A DNA stretch of 49,291 nt from an uncultured Eubacterium sp. (GCA_905236235.1 CAJOPA010000013.1:1-49291), one strand, 5' to 3'. Counted from the first letter of the stretch, positions 1 through 8,474 are shown. Notes: generated by a model from the sequence alone, not told the origin. A program made the numbers and translations.

Positions 1-17
1 ATCGGTCGAATCGACAT
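1..17 (-). CDS. Start of an unidentified operon gene (only 5 codons in window)
   Basis: Only the first codons are present: ATG followed by codons for S-I-R-P, read leftwards off the window edge. An AGGAGGG ribosome binding site stands six bases before the ATG, in the short gap after the fapA-like gene, so a real translated gene almost certainly begins here and continues the flagellar operon. The product cannot be identified from five residues. From memory, small proteins of unknown function beginning similarly occur after the DUF342 gene in Lachnospiraceae motility operons, but that is recollection and not shown by the sequence. Confidence 0.6.
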
Positions 18-28
18 GGCATTCCCTC

Positions 29-1618
29 CTAGATGATCTTAATGTCTCCATCCTGCCGTACAAATTTACAGCCGCTTCTCTTTTCGGCAAGCGTCTTGCT
101 GACATCCGAAATGATCACGGAAACACCCGGGAAAGCATCACCTTTGACTTCCACCTGGGCGCGGCGGTTTGCCTCCGGGTCCGTCTTAAACTGGGAAAAC
201 TCCTCTTCGTATTCCTTTAATTCGCTTTTTAACGTCTGATACCGTCTGGATAATTGCTGGATGATCTGCATCTTTTCCGGCGGGAATTTCTCACCCAGGC
301 CGATCTTTTTGCCGGCTGCGGTGATCGTAGGCTCGATCTTGGCGATCTCCTCATTGGTACGCTTGATCAGCATCTGCAGCTCAGTCACGCGCGCACGTTC
401 CCTTGGATTGACACCCACTTCCACAACGGTCGTGGCTCCCATGGCAGAACCGAGCGTCTGCGTCTCGATGCTGACACCCGCCTGAATATTTCCACCGACA
501 ATAAAGCCCTTCTTGCCTTTGACACGAACATCATAAAGGGCGTAAACATTACTGTGCAGAATCGAATCCGCATTCACGCTTTCGTCGGAATATACCGTTG
601 CATTCTCGATAAACTTGGCTGCGATGGAACCGCCGGCATAGATATTGGCTCTGCCCATCCCGTGAATACCGTTGGCGATGACGATCTTGCCTTTGGCTTC
701 GAGTTTTGCACCTTCCACCACACCGCCGATCGTGATATCTCCGCCGGAACGTACCGAAAATCCGGAGTTTACATTGCCCTTGATCTCCACGCTGCCTTCA
801 AAATCAATATCTCCGGTCGTGGTATCCACATCCGCAGGCACCTGATATACATTGGAGACAAAGACCTTTCCGTTGGTTAAGGACGCATGTCCCGTGACCA
901 TGGAACGCAGCTCCGTCTTGTCCTCGTTGATCTCGATGTTGTTACCATAGGCAAGCTTTACCTTCTTCACCTTCTTGGGGCGAAGTACTTCTCCCATGAC
1001 ATTCATCCCGTTTTCTCCGGGATCGTCGGGATATAACTTTGCCAAAAGCTCACCTTCGGAAATATGAGAGATCATATTTAAGTCGTGGTAATCCACGGTA
1101 CCGTCTTCATTCAATCGCGGTGCGAGATTTTTCTCGGTCTCAAAATAGTATTCAATCCGGCCGTCTACACCCTGCACGGGTTCTTTGCCCTCGGCGATCA
1201 CGAATTCCGTGTTGTAGGCTTCCTTTTCCACCGCTTCCTTGATCGCTTCTTCCAAAACGCCGAAACGCACCTTGGCACGGGAGATCTGATCCATCAGATC
1301 TTCTACATTAAGCTTTGGTCCACCGACCGAGGGCGGAAAGATCTTGCCAAAAGCTTTCATTTTATCTTCAGATACATCGATCGCGATCCGCGCTGCCTGC
1401 TCCTCTCGAAACAATACAGAAATACGACCCTCACATACTTCATCCGAACCTGAGAGGATCTCATAGATCACATCCTTATCAATTGTTTTGACGCCAATAT
1501 CCGACAAATACGCACATACTTCATCCACGCGCACATGCTCATCATCTTCCCCCGTAGGTTGGTGCACAATCAAAAAGGCGCCATCACTCCTGATGTCAAT
1601 TTGAAAATAACCGTTCAT
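29..1618 (-). CDS. FapA/DUF342 family protein, flagellar operon
   Basis: A 529-residue protein of the FapA (flagellar assembly protein A, DUF342) family. The middle part (about residues 235-400) is rich in regularly spaced Gly and Val with short turns such as SGGDITIGGVVEG and KGKIVIANG, the pattern of a right-handed beta-helix polymerisation domain. About residues 405-480 form a charged helical segment likely to be coiled coil. The N-terminal ~100 residues resemble the small domain seen before DUF342. No signal peptide or membrane segment is visible, so it is probably cytosolic. The start has a GGGGGAAGGG ribosome binding site. It lies 22 bases after sigD at the end of the motility operon. 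The family has been linked to flagellar assembly and membrane-stress sensing; its role here is inferred from position. Confidence 0.85.
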   Translation of the reverse strand: MNGYFQIDIRSDGAFLIVHQPTGEDDEHVRVDEVCAYLSDIGVKTIDKDVIYEILSGSDEVCEGRISVLFREEQAARIAIDVSEDKMKAFGKIFPPSVGGPKLNVEDLMDQISRAKVRFGVLEEAIKEAVEKEAYNTEFVIAEGKEPVQGVDGRIEYYFETEKNLAPRLNEDGTVDYHDLNMISHISEGELLAKLYPDDPGENGMNVMGEVLRPKKVKKVKLAYGNNIEINEDKTELRSMVTGHASLTNGKVFVSNVYQVPADVDTTTGDIDFEGSVEIKGNVNSGFSVRSGGDITIGGVVEGAKLEAKGKIVIANGIHGMGRANIYAGGSIAAKFIENATVYSDESVNADSILHSNVYALYDVRVKGKKGFIVGGNIQAGVSIETQTLGSAMGATTVVEVGVNPRERARVTELQMLIKRTNEEIAKIEPTITAAGKKIGLGEKFPPEKMQIIQQLSRRYQTLKSELKEYEEEFSQFKTDPEANRRAQVEVKGDAFPGVSVIISDVSKTLAEKRSGCKFVRQDGDIKII

Positions 1619-1640
1619 TCGTTCCCTTCCCCCAAAAATA

Positions 1641-2408
1641 TTATAAATCCGTAAAAACGTTCATATACGGACCCATATGCTTTTTCATTTTATTCAGTGC
1701 CTTTGTATGCAACTGGGATACTCTGGATTCCGATACATCAAAGACTTTACTGATCTCCTTTAATGTCATGTCCTCATAATAGTATAAAAGGATGACGTTT
1801 CTCTCTTTTTCCGTCAACAGTTGCAGCGTCTCCGCCAGAACCTTCTTTAATTCCCCTTCTTCGATCACTTCTTCCGGTTCCTGGAACGCATTCTTCTCCG
1901 TGGCGGCATATCCCGGCTCATTCCCGGCGTCAACAAATTCATTTAAAGAAACAACATTCGTGATATGAAGCTGCCCCTGCCAGTCAAGGAGCTCTTCGTC
2001 CGCGATCCCCAATTCCTTTGCTATTTCTTCATCGGATGCGACTTTGCCGGTACGGCTTTCGACCGTACGGATCGCCTCATCGATCTTTTTTTGTTTTTGA
2101 CGTACCGTTCGAGGGATCCAATCCATCTTTCGGATCTGATCGAGAATCTCTCCGCGGATGCGAAGACTCGCATAGGTCTCAAATTTGACATCCTTGTTGA
2201 CATCAAATTTGTCGATGGCATCGATCAATCCAAAGATCCCATAACTTGTCAGATCCTCATATTCCACATTGTGACCCAAATACATGCTAAGTTTACCGGC
2301 AACAATCTTTACGAGCGGTGCGTATTCCAAGATCAACTGCTCGCGAAGTTCCGGCGTCCTATTCTTCGCATATTCCGTCCACATTTGCTCTTTCGTGAGT
2401 TTCTTCAT
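1641..2408 (-). CDS. sigD: RNA polymerase sigma factor for flagellar genes (SigD/FliA)
   Basis: A 255-residue alternative sigma factor of the sigma-28 type, which directs RNA polymerase to late flagellar and chemotaxis promoters. Region 2 is visible around YEDLTSYGIFGLIDAIDKF and the following TYASLRIRGEILDQIR; region 3 contains SDEEIAKELG; region 4 has LTEKERNVILLYYYEDMTL followed by the helix-turn-helix KEISKVFDVSESRVSQLH. The start is placed at the ATG eight codons or so downstream of the first in-frame start, because TTGGAGG stands directly before it. It lies near the end of the operon, as in Bacillus, where distance from the promoter is known to affect SigD levels. No anti-sigma FlgM is present in the window. 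No sigma-28-like promoter was found in the intergenic gaps, so its targets probably lie elsewhere (flagellin, cap and hook-junction genes). Confidence 0.96.
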   Translation of the reverse strand: MKKLTKEQMWTEYAKNRTPELREQLILEYAPLVKIVAGKLSMYLGHNVEYEDLTSYGIFGLIDAIDKFDVNKDVKFETYASLRIRGEILDQIRKMDWIPRTVRQKQKKIDEAIRTVESRTGKVASDEEIAKELGIADEELLDWQGQLHITNVVSLNEFVDAGNEPGYAATEKNAFQEPEEVIEEGELKKVLAETLQLLTEKERNVILLYYYEDMTLKEISKVFDVSESRVSQLHTKALNKMKKHMGPYMNVFTDL

Positions 2409-2464
2409 CAAGCCTCCAACATCGGTTCGTATCAAGCAAAAGCGTTCCCCAGCCTGCCCTTATC

Positions 2465-2788
2465 TCAGCCGATATCCTCCTGTTCTCCGGCCTCTTCCGT
2501 CCAGTCATCCGACGGCGTCTGTGTCACAAAATCGGCATCAATATCCTCATCCGGAAAATCAACGCTCTCGGATGTGGAAAATTGAATATCATCCATATCA
2601 TCTGCCATCACACCGAAGGTTTTATCCAGGACTACCTTGATAATACTTCCGATAAAATAAAAGCAGATCAGCACCACAAGCACCGTTACCAAAAATCTCT
2701 TGGTGCTTACATCATTCATGATCATTAAAACGCTTGTGACAGCCCCCGCCAGGAGCATCACCAAAGCGGGTACATTCTTCGTATTCAT
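2465..2788 (-). CDS. Small membrane protein of unknown function between cheD and sigD
   Basis: A 107-residue protein I cannot assign to a family. It has two hydrophobic segments, about residues 7-24 and 32-55, joined by a short hydrophilic turn (NDVSTKR), then a strongly acidic tail rich in Asp, Glu and Ser with no membrane segment. This gives a two-helix hairpin membrane anchor with a free acidic tail, probably cytosolic. The start codon lies seven bases after the cheD stop, with GATGGGG serving as ribosome binding site, and sigD follows 56 bases later, so it is cotranscribed with chemotaxis and sigma genes. In Bacillus the unrelated-looking swrB sits next to sigD. A role in motility is inferred only from position. 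Confidence 0.75.
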   Translation of the reverse strand: MNTKNVPALVMLLAGAVTSVLMIMNDVSTKRFLVTVLVVLICFYFIGSIIKVVLDKTFGVMADDMDDIQFSTSESVDFPDEDIDADFVTQTPSDDWTEEAGEQEDIG

Positions 2789-2798
2789 TCAAACCCCA

Positions 2799-3284
2799 TC
2801 AAATCGTCTTAGATTCTTTTCCGACGGACTTGATCAGGTAATCACCCGTCGCACAATACAATTCCACGGTACGACCGTAGTTTAAACCGGTATCCTGTGC
2901 CAAGAGCGGAATCCCGTGTTTTTTCAATGCCGCCACAGCAGCTTCCACATTACGGTCACCGACACTGCCAAGGGCGGAGTTGCTTGAGACCGCAAACATC
3001 TTGGCGCCACCGGCAAGTTTTGCAACGAGACGACGCTTATTGGCACCTGCTGCGATCATGCGGCGCACCAGTTCATCCAGCCCCGTATCCACAAATTTTG
3101 CAACATTTTGGTTGTCTTTGATCTGCGTACTGTCGGGAAGCATCGCATGCTCGAGTCCGCCGATCTTTGTACCGGGGTCATATAAAGCAATCCCCACACA
3201 GGATCCCAATCCCAACGTGGTGATCATATCATCACCTTTGCAAATGTTTAAATCAGCCATTCCGACTTTAATCACATTTCCCAT
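2799..3284 (-). CDS. cheD: Chemoreceptor glutamine deamidase CheD
   Basis: A 161-residue CheD. The family converts specific glutamines in chemoreceptors to glutamate and, in Gram-positive bacteria, binds and stimulates the phosphatase CheC. The active-site region is clear: TLGLGSC at residues 23-29 supplies the catalytic Cys29, and LEHAMLP supplies His46. The later conserved KLAGGAKM and GDRN motifs are also intact. The length fits the family. It follows cheC by 32 bases, and the pair form the CheC/CheD/CheY-P adaptation loop described in Bacillus. The ATG is preceded by a weak purine-rich site. Cytosolic; no signal sequence. Confidence 0.96.
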   Translation of the reverse strand: MGNVIKVGMADLNICKGDDMITTLGLGSCVGIALYDPGTKIGGLEHAMLPDSTQIKDNQNVAKFVDTGLDELVRRMIAAGANKRRLVAKLAGGAKMFAVSSNSALGSVGDRNVEAAVAALKKHGIPLLAQDTGLNYGRTVELYCATGDYLIKSVGKESKTI

Positions 3285-3316
3285 AAATCAACTATCCTCA
3301 AAGATATACTCTCCGA

Positions 3317-3937
3317 CTAAGATACGATACCGAGTGCCCCAAGGATCTTGTCGTAAGAATCAACCTCCGGCAAAAGAATAAAATAGCCGTTTACGTTAAC
3401 ATCATCGCCAAATTTTGTTTCGATCAAAAGCGCATGCTCGCCATATTGTCCGAACTGAATCGCCGGAACACTCAAAATAGCGGCCGCCATATCAATACAA
3501 AGATAAGGAACGGAGGGAGAGATCGTAAGCCCGGTAAGGCTTGCAAGTGCAGAAAGATACGATGCGGCGATGATATTGCCGATCTCCTGCAATGCGGATA
3601 GATCCATCTCCGTAAATTCTTCATTAAAAGAGGGATCCCGACCCATTAATTTATTCACGAGATAATGAGCGGATTCCAGATCCAGTAAAAACATCATACT
3701 GCCGTCAATGTCCTGCTTCACTTCCAGGAAAATGCCGACCACAAGATCTTCCTCAGCGGAAATCGCAGTAGGAAGTTCCTGAAAAGTCAAAAAACGCACC
3801 TGCGGCACATGCATATCCATGCGAAGATTCAACATGGTCGCAATCGCCGTTGTCGCGTTACCTGCACCGATGTTTCCGATCTCTTTTAAGACATCGAAAT
3901 ACATCTCATTGACTTGTTCCAAAGTAAAACCTGCCAT
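3317..3937 (-). CDS. cheC: CheY-P phosphatase CheC
   Basis: A 206-residue CheC, which dephosphorylates CheY-P and partners CheD. Two copies of the CheC signature are visible: D-V-L-K-E-I-G-N near residues 15-22 with a second Asn four residues later, and S-A-L-Q-E-I-G-N in the middle of the protein, so both possible active centres keep their Glu and Asn. The chosen ATG has GGGGG six bases upstream and gives the usual N-terminus MAGFTLEQVNEM. An in-frame GTG 60 bases further upstream lacks a ribosome binding site and would run through an inverted repeat. Unlike most junctions here, the gap from cheW is 86 bases and holds a perfect 11-bp hairpin (3965-3990). Confidence 0.95.
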   Translation of the reverse strand: MAGFTLEQVNEMYFDVLKEIGNIGAGNATTAIATMLNLRMDMHVPQVRFLTFQELPTAISAEEDLVVGIFLEVKQDIDGSMMFLLDLESAHYLVNKLMGRDPSFNEEFTEMDLSALQEIGNIIAASYLSALASLTGLTISPSVPYLCIDMAAAILSVPAIQFGQYGEHALLIETKFGDDVNVNGYFILLPEVDSYDKILGALGIVS

Positions 3938-3964
3938 AATATCCCCCATCCGATCAAAGGTCTC

Positions 3965-3990
3965 CCTCCCTTTTGATTCCAAAAGGGAGG
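3965..3990 (-). other. Inverted repeat (RNA hairpin) between cheW and cheC
   Basis: Arms CCTCCCTTTTG and CAAAAGGGAGG pair perfectly over 11 bp around a four-base loop. No U-run follows on either strand, so it does not look like an intrinsic terminator. In the mRNA one arm is a GGGAGG purine tract, which the hairpin would mask. Likely a processing or stability element that separates expression of cheC/cheD/sigD from the upstream genes; function is inferred. Confidence 0.6.
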
Positions 3991-4023
3991 AAAGCACCTA
4001 AAATCCATAACATTTCTTGCGCG

Positions 4024-4488
4024 CTATACCGCGTCGCGTTCATCCACAATCTTTCCGATATCAAGCAGCGAGATCAGATTTTCACCGTTCTTTCCGATCC
4101 CGTTTAAGAACGTGTGACCACCCTCTCTGGAATCCGGAAGGAATCTGTCGATCTGATCCCCGGAAAGGGTAACAACCTCACGCACCTCATCCACAAGTAC
4201 GCCAAGGCATCCGCTGTCTTCGATCCTTAAGATAATGATCCTCGTCTTGTTGGTGATCACATCATCATCGAGACCCATCTTTCTGCGGATACTCATCACG
4301 GGAACGATCTCACCGCGAAGATTGATGATCCCCTTGAAGTAATGCTGCGCCTTCGGCACACGCGTGATCTTCTGCATACGAACGATGTTGTCAATATATC
4401 CGATATCAATACCGAAATGCTCAATACCAAGGCTGACTACAATATACTGTTTTGTATTGTCATCCCCAATGACTCTTAATTCATCCAT
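4024..4488 (-). CDS. cheW: Chemotaxis coupling protein CheW
   Basis: A 154-residue protein made of a single CheW domain that bridges chemoreceptors and the kinase CheA in cytosolic signalling arrays. Diagnostic features are IDNIVRMQKITRVPKA, where receptor and CheA contacts lie, the conserved GIINLRGEIVPV strand-turn motif, and LGVLVDEVREVV. It has no fused receiver domain (so it is not CheV). A clear AGGAGG precedes the ATG, 12 bases after the cheA stop. Gene order cheA-cheW-cheC-cheD matches Bacillus subtilis. Confidence 0.96.
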   Translation of the reverse strand: MDELRVIGDDNTKQYIVVSLGIEHFGIDIGYIDNIVRMQKITRVPKAQHYFKGIINLRGEIVPVMSIRRKMGLDDDVITNKTRIIILRIEDSGCLGVLVDEVREVVTLSGDQIDRFLPDSREGGHTFLNGIGKNGENLISLLDIGKIVDERDAV

Positions 4489-4500
4489 GCTTCTGCCCTC

Positions 4501-6627
4501 CTATACCAGTGCGTTGGCATCCAGGATCAATGCCACGTCGCCATTACCAAGAACGGTTGCACCGCTGATAATCTTCGTGTTGTTAATAAAGCTGCCAAGA
4601 GATTTGATAACCACTTCCTGCTGGCCAATAAGATTATCCACCACGAGACCTGCCTGTGCAGCACCTTTCTTTACGATAACAACGGTAAGATTCTCATCTT
4701 CCTCATCCTTCGGAGGCAGATCCAAGAGCTTATCCAGACGAATGATCGGGATGACCGTACCACGCATATTGATAACTTCTTTATTCTGTACCAGGCGGAT
4801 ATCCGATACCGGAATATCCTCGATGGTCTGAATATTGCCCAGTGCGATCGCATATTTTTCATCACGGATCTCTACCATGAGAGCCTGGATGATGGCAAGA
4901 GTCAGCGGAAGTCTTACGATAAACTTGCTGCCTTCGCCAAGCGTGGAATGAACTTCCACATCACCGCCGAGTGCTTCGATCTTGGACTTCACAACATCGA
5001 GTCCGACGCCTCGACCGGAAATATCCGTAATCTTTTTGGCCATGGAGAAGCTCGGAAGGAACAACAGATCGATGATCTCCTTCTGGCTCATGGTCTCAGA
5101 CTGCTCCGCGGTGATCACGCCACGCTCAACAGCCTTCGCTTTTACGGCTTCCGTATCGATACCGTTACCGTCATCGCCTACCTCGATGATGACATTGTTG
5201 CCTTCCTGGTAAGCATTTAAGAAAATCGTTCCCGTCTCGGGTTTGCCACGCTTCACGCGGACATCCGCGGACTCGAGACCGTGGTCGGCGGAATTACGCA
5301 GCAAGTGCTGTAACGGATCACCGATCTCATCCACAACGGTACGATCAAGTTCCGTATCCTCACCGGTCATGACCAATTCCATCTTCTTGTCGAGGGACTT
5401 GGAAAGATCGCGGATCATACGCGGGAATTTACTTACAACGCTCTCAATCGGAACCATTCGAACCTTCATAACGGACTCATGAAGATTGGTCGTGATCCTC
5501 TCGAGGTATTCAATCTGCTCATGGAACTGCTGATTGCTGTTGGCAGCAGAACCCTCTTCGTTGATGGTACCGATGGATACCAAAGAGTTCTTGGCAATGA
5601 TCAGCTCGGATACCTGGTTCATCAGGGCATCGAGTTTTTCGATATCCACACGAACCGTACGGCTGGTAACTGCCTTGGCCTGCGTCTTTGCGGGCGGCTG
5701 TTTTGCTCCGCCGTCATTCTTTGCCTTGACAGGTGCCGGCTTGGTCTCTTCCTGTGCGGGAGCACTCTGCTTTGCCTCTTCGGCCCCCTTTGCCTCCGAA
5801 GCACCCTCGGACGCCTCTTCCTTTACCTCAGCGCTCTTGATCTCGCCATATAAAACCTTATCGATCTCGGAAACAGCCTTGGCAGCTTCTGCGATCTGTG
5901 CGGGATCCTGGTCCGTTCCCACAAAGAAATGGAACGTAAATTCAAAATTCTCATCCTCGATATCCTGGGAGGAAGGATCGTATTTGATAATGGTACCAAA
6001 ATCCTCCACCGCCTTAAATACGAGGAATGCACGTGCGGCCTTTAACAGGCAGGTCTCCTGAATGAATACGGAGAATCCGTAAACCTTGTGTCCCTGCGCT
6101 TCTTCATCTTCCACTGCCTTCTTGTCGGCATCGGAAAATTCGATCTTGCGGAAAGGTTCTTCATCCTCTGCTTCCTTCTTGTCGGCTGCAGGAGCTTCCT
6201 CTGCCGCGGGAGCAGCCGCGCTATCGGCGGGAGCAGCTGCGCCGCCGCCGTTGATCACATTATCCAGTCTGGCCAGAATATCTTCGTTATCATCCGTGCC
6301 TTCATCCGATGTGGACTGGATATTGTCCAAATAAGCCTCAAGCGCATCCAAACAATTGAAAACGATATCGATCAGTTCGGGGGAAACACCCATGTTTCCG
6401 CTTCGAACTTCCTGGAAAACGTTCTCCATGTTATGCGTCAGCTTCTGCATACGCTTAAAGCCCATGGTGCCTGCCATACCTTTCAGGCTGTGAGCTGCAC
6501 GGAAGATTTCATTCACCGCATCCGCATTGTCAGGTTCGTTCTCGAGGATCAAAACCTGATCATTCAATTCCTGCAAATGCTCTTTTGTTTCATCAATGAA
6601 TATTTCGAGATACTGGCTTACATCCAT
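4501..6627 (-). CDS. cheA: Chemotaxis histidine kinase CheA
   Basis: A 708-residue CheA. Domains in order: Hpt domain (about 1-105) with phosphorylated His46 in AAHSLKG; an Ala/Glu-rich linker; a P2-like CheY/CheB docking domain (about 180-265); a second linker rich in Glu, Ala, Pro and Lys; the dimerisation helices (TVRVDIEKLDALMNQVSEL onward); a GHKL ATPase with NSADHGLE, VGDDGNGID and GRGVGLDVV; and a C-terminal CheW-like regulatory domain. It phosphorylates CheY and CheB in response to receptors. The ATG starts immediately after the cheB TAA with no gap, with GGTGGGGG upstream as ribosome binding site, so the two genes are probably translationally coupled. Confidence 0.97.
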   Translation of the reverse strand: MDVSQYLEIFIDETKEHLQELNDQVLILENEPDNADAVNEIFRAAHSLKGMAGTMGFKRMQKLTHNMENVFQEVRSGNMGVSPELIDIVFNCLDALEAYLDNIQSTSDEGTDDNEDILARLDNVINGGGAAAPADSAAAPAAEEAPAADKKEAEDEEPFRKIEFSDADKKAVEDEEAQGHKVYGFSVFIQETCLLKAARAFLVFKAVEDFGTIIKYDPSSQDIEDENFEFTFHFFVGTDQDPAQIAEAAKAVSEIDKVLYGEIKSAEVKEEASEGASEAKGAEEAKQSAPAQEETKPAPVKAKNDGGAKQPPAKTQAKAVTSRTVRVDIEKLDALMNQVSELIIAKNSLVSIGTINEEGSAANSNQQFHEQIEYLERITTNLHESVMKVRMVPIESVVSKFPRMIRDLSKSLDKKMELVMTGEDTELDRTVVDEIGDPLQHLLRNSADHGLESADVRVKRGKPETGTIFLNAYQEGNNVIIEVGDDGNGIDTEAVKAKAVERGVITAEQSETMSQKEIIDLLFLPSFSMAKKITDISGRGVGLDVVKSKIEALGGDVEVHSTLGEGSKFIVRLPLTLAIIQALMVEIRDEKYAIALGNIQTIEDIPVSDIRLVQNKEVINMRGTVIPIIRLDKLLDLPPKDEEDENLTVVIVKKGAAQAGLVVDNLIGQQEVVIKSLGSFINNTKIISGATVLGNGDVALILDANALV

Positions 6628-7725
6628 TTAACTAACCCCCACCTTCTTGATAATGGTTTTAGCTACATCGTCAAGCGGTACCACGTCATTCACAATCCCT
6701 GTCTCGGCAATTGCTCGCGGCATACCGTATACCACGCAGGTATCGGCATTTTGAGCAATGGTCTGGATCCTTTTCTTTTTGGAAAGTCCGGTAATGCCTT
6801 TCGTACCGTCACTCCCCATTCCCGTAAGGACAACGCAGACGATCTGAGAATATCCCGAGGACTCCAGCGACTCGTACATAACATCCGCACAGGGTCGCAA
6901 ACCTCCGATCGCCGGTTCACTCGATAAAGCGATCCGATGACTTCCGTCTGCCTGCTTTACCACACGCATATGCTTTCCGCCGGGAGCAATGTAAACCCAT
7001 CCGTTCACCAAAGGTTCATTGTCCTCCGCTTCCTTCACATGCACCTGGGAAAGCTCATCGAGACGCTCCGCCATGGATTTGGTAAATCCGGCCGGCATGT
7101 GCTGCACAATGACCATAGGGCACTTCATATCCTTCGGAAGGAAGGGAATCACTTGATGAAGTGCGTTCGGTCCTCCGGTAGAGCTGGCCAAAGCAATCAG
7201 GGTTGATGCCTTGGAAGCCGTCTGCGTAAGGTTCTTCGCTGACGGCGCCACCGGCTTGAATTCGTGTTTCGTGCCGATGACCATGGGGCGAACCGAAGGT
7301 TGTGCACTCACAGGTTTCGAACGGTCCAGGCGCAACACCGCATCGATCATACTGATCAATCTGCGCCCAAATTCACCGCTCTTGGCATCCATGAGATTTT
7401 CAGGTTTTGTTACAAAATCGACGGCCCCCAGCTCCAATGCGCGGATGGTTACGTCCGCATCGCGAAGCGTCAGGGTGCTGACCATAATAACGGTTGCAGC
7501 TATGTGTTCTTTTTGCAACATTTGAAGCAATTGCAATCCGTCCATCACAGGCATGTTCACATCGAGAAGAACACAGTCAAACTTCTCCGTGCGTAAAGTC
7601 TCCAAAGCGTCCTTGCCGTTGCGGCATTCCTTAGCGACCTGCAAATTGCTATCTGCGTTGATTATATCACAGATAACCCTTCTCATGAGTGCAGAGTCAT
7701 CAACTACAAAAATATTTTTTTTCAC
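6628..7725 (-). CDS. cheB: Chemoreceptor methylesterase CheB
   Basis: A 365-residue response regulator and methylesterase that removes methyl groups from chemoreceptor glutamates. The N-terminal receiver domain has the acidic pair at Asp9-Asp10 and phospho-acceptor Asp55 (CVLLDVNMP), with Lys107 in VTKPEN. The C-terminal hydrolase domain has the triad Ser182 (ASSTGG), His209 (IVQHMP) and Asp306 (GMGSDG). The start is GTG, with AAGGGG nine bases upstream. The opposing methyltransferase cheR is not in the window, so it must be encoded elsewhere. Cotranscribed with the preceding PilZ gene. Confidence 0.96.
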   Translation of the reverse strand: MKKNIFVVDDSALMRRVICDIINADSNLQVAKECRNGKDALETLRTEKFDCVLLDVNMPVMDGLQLLQMLQKEHIAATVIMVSTLTLRDADVTIRALELGAVDFVTKPENLMDAKSGEFGRRLISMIDAVLRLDRSKPVSAQPSVRPMVIGTKHEFKPVAPSAKNLTQTASKASTLIALASSTGGPNALHQVIPFLPKDMKCPMVIVQHMPAGFTKSMAERLDELSQVHVKEAEDNEPLVNGWVYIAPGGKHMRVVKQADGSHRIALSSEPAIGGLRPCADVMYESLESSGYSQIVCVVLTGMGSDGTKGITGLSKKKRIQTIAQNADTCVVYGMPRAIAETGIVNDVVPLDDVAKTIIKKVGVS

Positions 7726-7730
7726 AATTA

Positions 7731-8462
7731 TTACCCCTTCCTTAAACTTCTCGCTCTTCTTTCTTCCTCAAAGATGAATTTTACAATTTTTTCTCTTTCT
7801 GACTCACTTATCTGAACAAATTCAATTCTTTCTTCAAATATGGATAATATCGTGTCCTTTGTCGAAGACAAAACCTTGCCAAACAGCAGCATTTCCGTCA
7901 TATTGTGCGGATTTTCCAGACAAAAGGACAATAGTAACGTCCTTCCCTTTTCTACTTCCTTGGTGCAATGCAATCGTACACCGCCGCCGCTGATATCAAG
8001 AATCGTACCGGAATAGATCTCCGAAGTGCCCGCATCTTCCATATACTGATCAATGGTCTCCCAGGAGATCGGTACAAGCGCGGGATTGTCTGACATTACC
8101 CGAAAATCACAGGTGATCGAACATGCACATCGATAATAATCCCGACGCTGGATCTTTGTAAGCGGTGATTTGAGCTCCAGTGTCATCAGAAAGATATTGC
8201 CCTTTTTGTAGCGTTCCCTGACAACGGCCGTAGCCTTAAACAATCCTTTCTCGGAGTGCAATGTCATCTCCATCTGCATGCCGTTGGGGATCAAGATGAT
8301 CTTTCCCTTTTTCATCGGCATATAGACAATGAGGTTTTCCTCGTCAAAATCATAGATGGAAGTAACATGCTTTTGTTCTACGGTCTCATAGGTATAGGAA
8401 GGCTTTGGCATTTCTATATTCAGTTCTACTTTGTTTCCGCATTTGATCAATGAAGCATTCAT
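7731..8462 (-). CDS. PilZ-domain flagellar brake protein (YcgR/YpfA-like)
   Basis: A 243-residue protein with the two-part layout of YcgR-type c-di-GMP receptors: an N-terminal beta-rich YcgR domain (about 1-100) and a C-terminal PilZ domain (about 105-225). The PilZ c-di-GMP signature is intact: RRDYYR (the RxxxR motif) and, downstream, DISGGGVRL (the D/NxSxxG motif). Known relatives slow or stop the motor by binding MotA or FliG/FliM when c-di-GMP is high. Position between flhG and cheB puts it under the same control as the motor genes and suggests a built-in link from c-di-GMP to motility. Ribosome binding site GGATGAAAAG precedes the ATG. Confidence 0.93.
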   Translation of the reverse strand: MNASLIKCGNKVELNIEMPKPSYTYETVEQKHVTSIYDFDEENLIVYMPMKKGKIILIPNGMQMEMTLHSEKGLFKATAVVRERYKKGNIFLMTLELKSPLTKIQRRDYYRCACSITCDFRVMSDNPALVPISWETIDQYMEDAGTSEIYSGTILDISGGGVRLHCTKEVEKGRTLLLSFCLENPHNMTEMLLFGKVLSSTKDTILSIFEERIEFVQISESEREKIVKFIFEEERRARSLRKG

Positions 8463-8474
8463 GGCTTTTCATCC

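Noticed and set aside
254..880. Plus-strand open reading frame opposite the FapA-like gene
   Set aside because: Shadow of the well-supported DUF342 gene; no motif and no start signal.
2461..2480. CCGATAT-like -10 of a sigma-28 promoter before sigD
   Set aside because: It lies in the last codons of the 107-residue protein, and no TAAA-type -35 is suitably placed.
3938..3997. Longer cheC starting from an upstream GTG
   Set aside because: No ribosome binding site, the extra residues do not fit CheC, and the stretch is a hairpin.
6088..6927. Plus-strand open reading frame opposite cheA/cheB
   Set aside because: Antisense frame over catalytic domains of two recognised genes; codon pattern reflects the coding strand.
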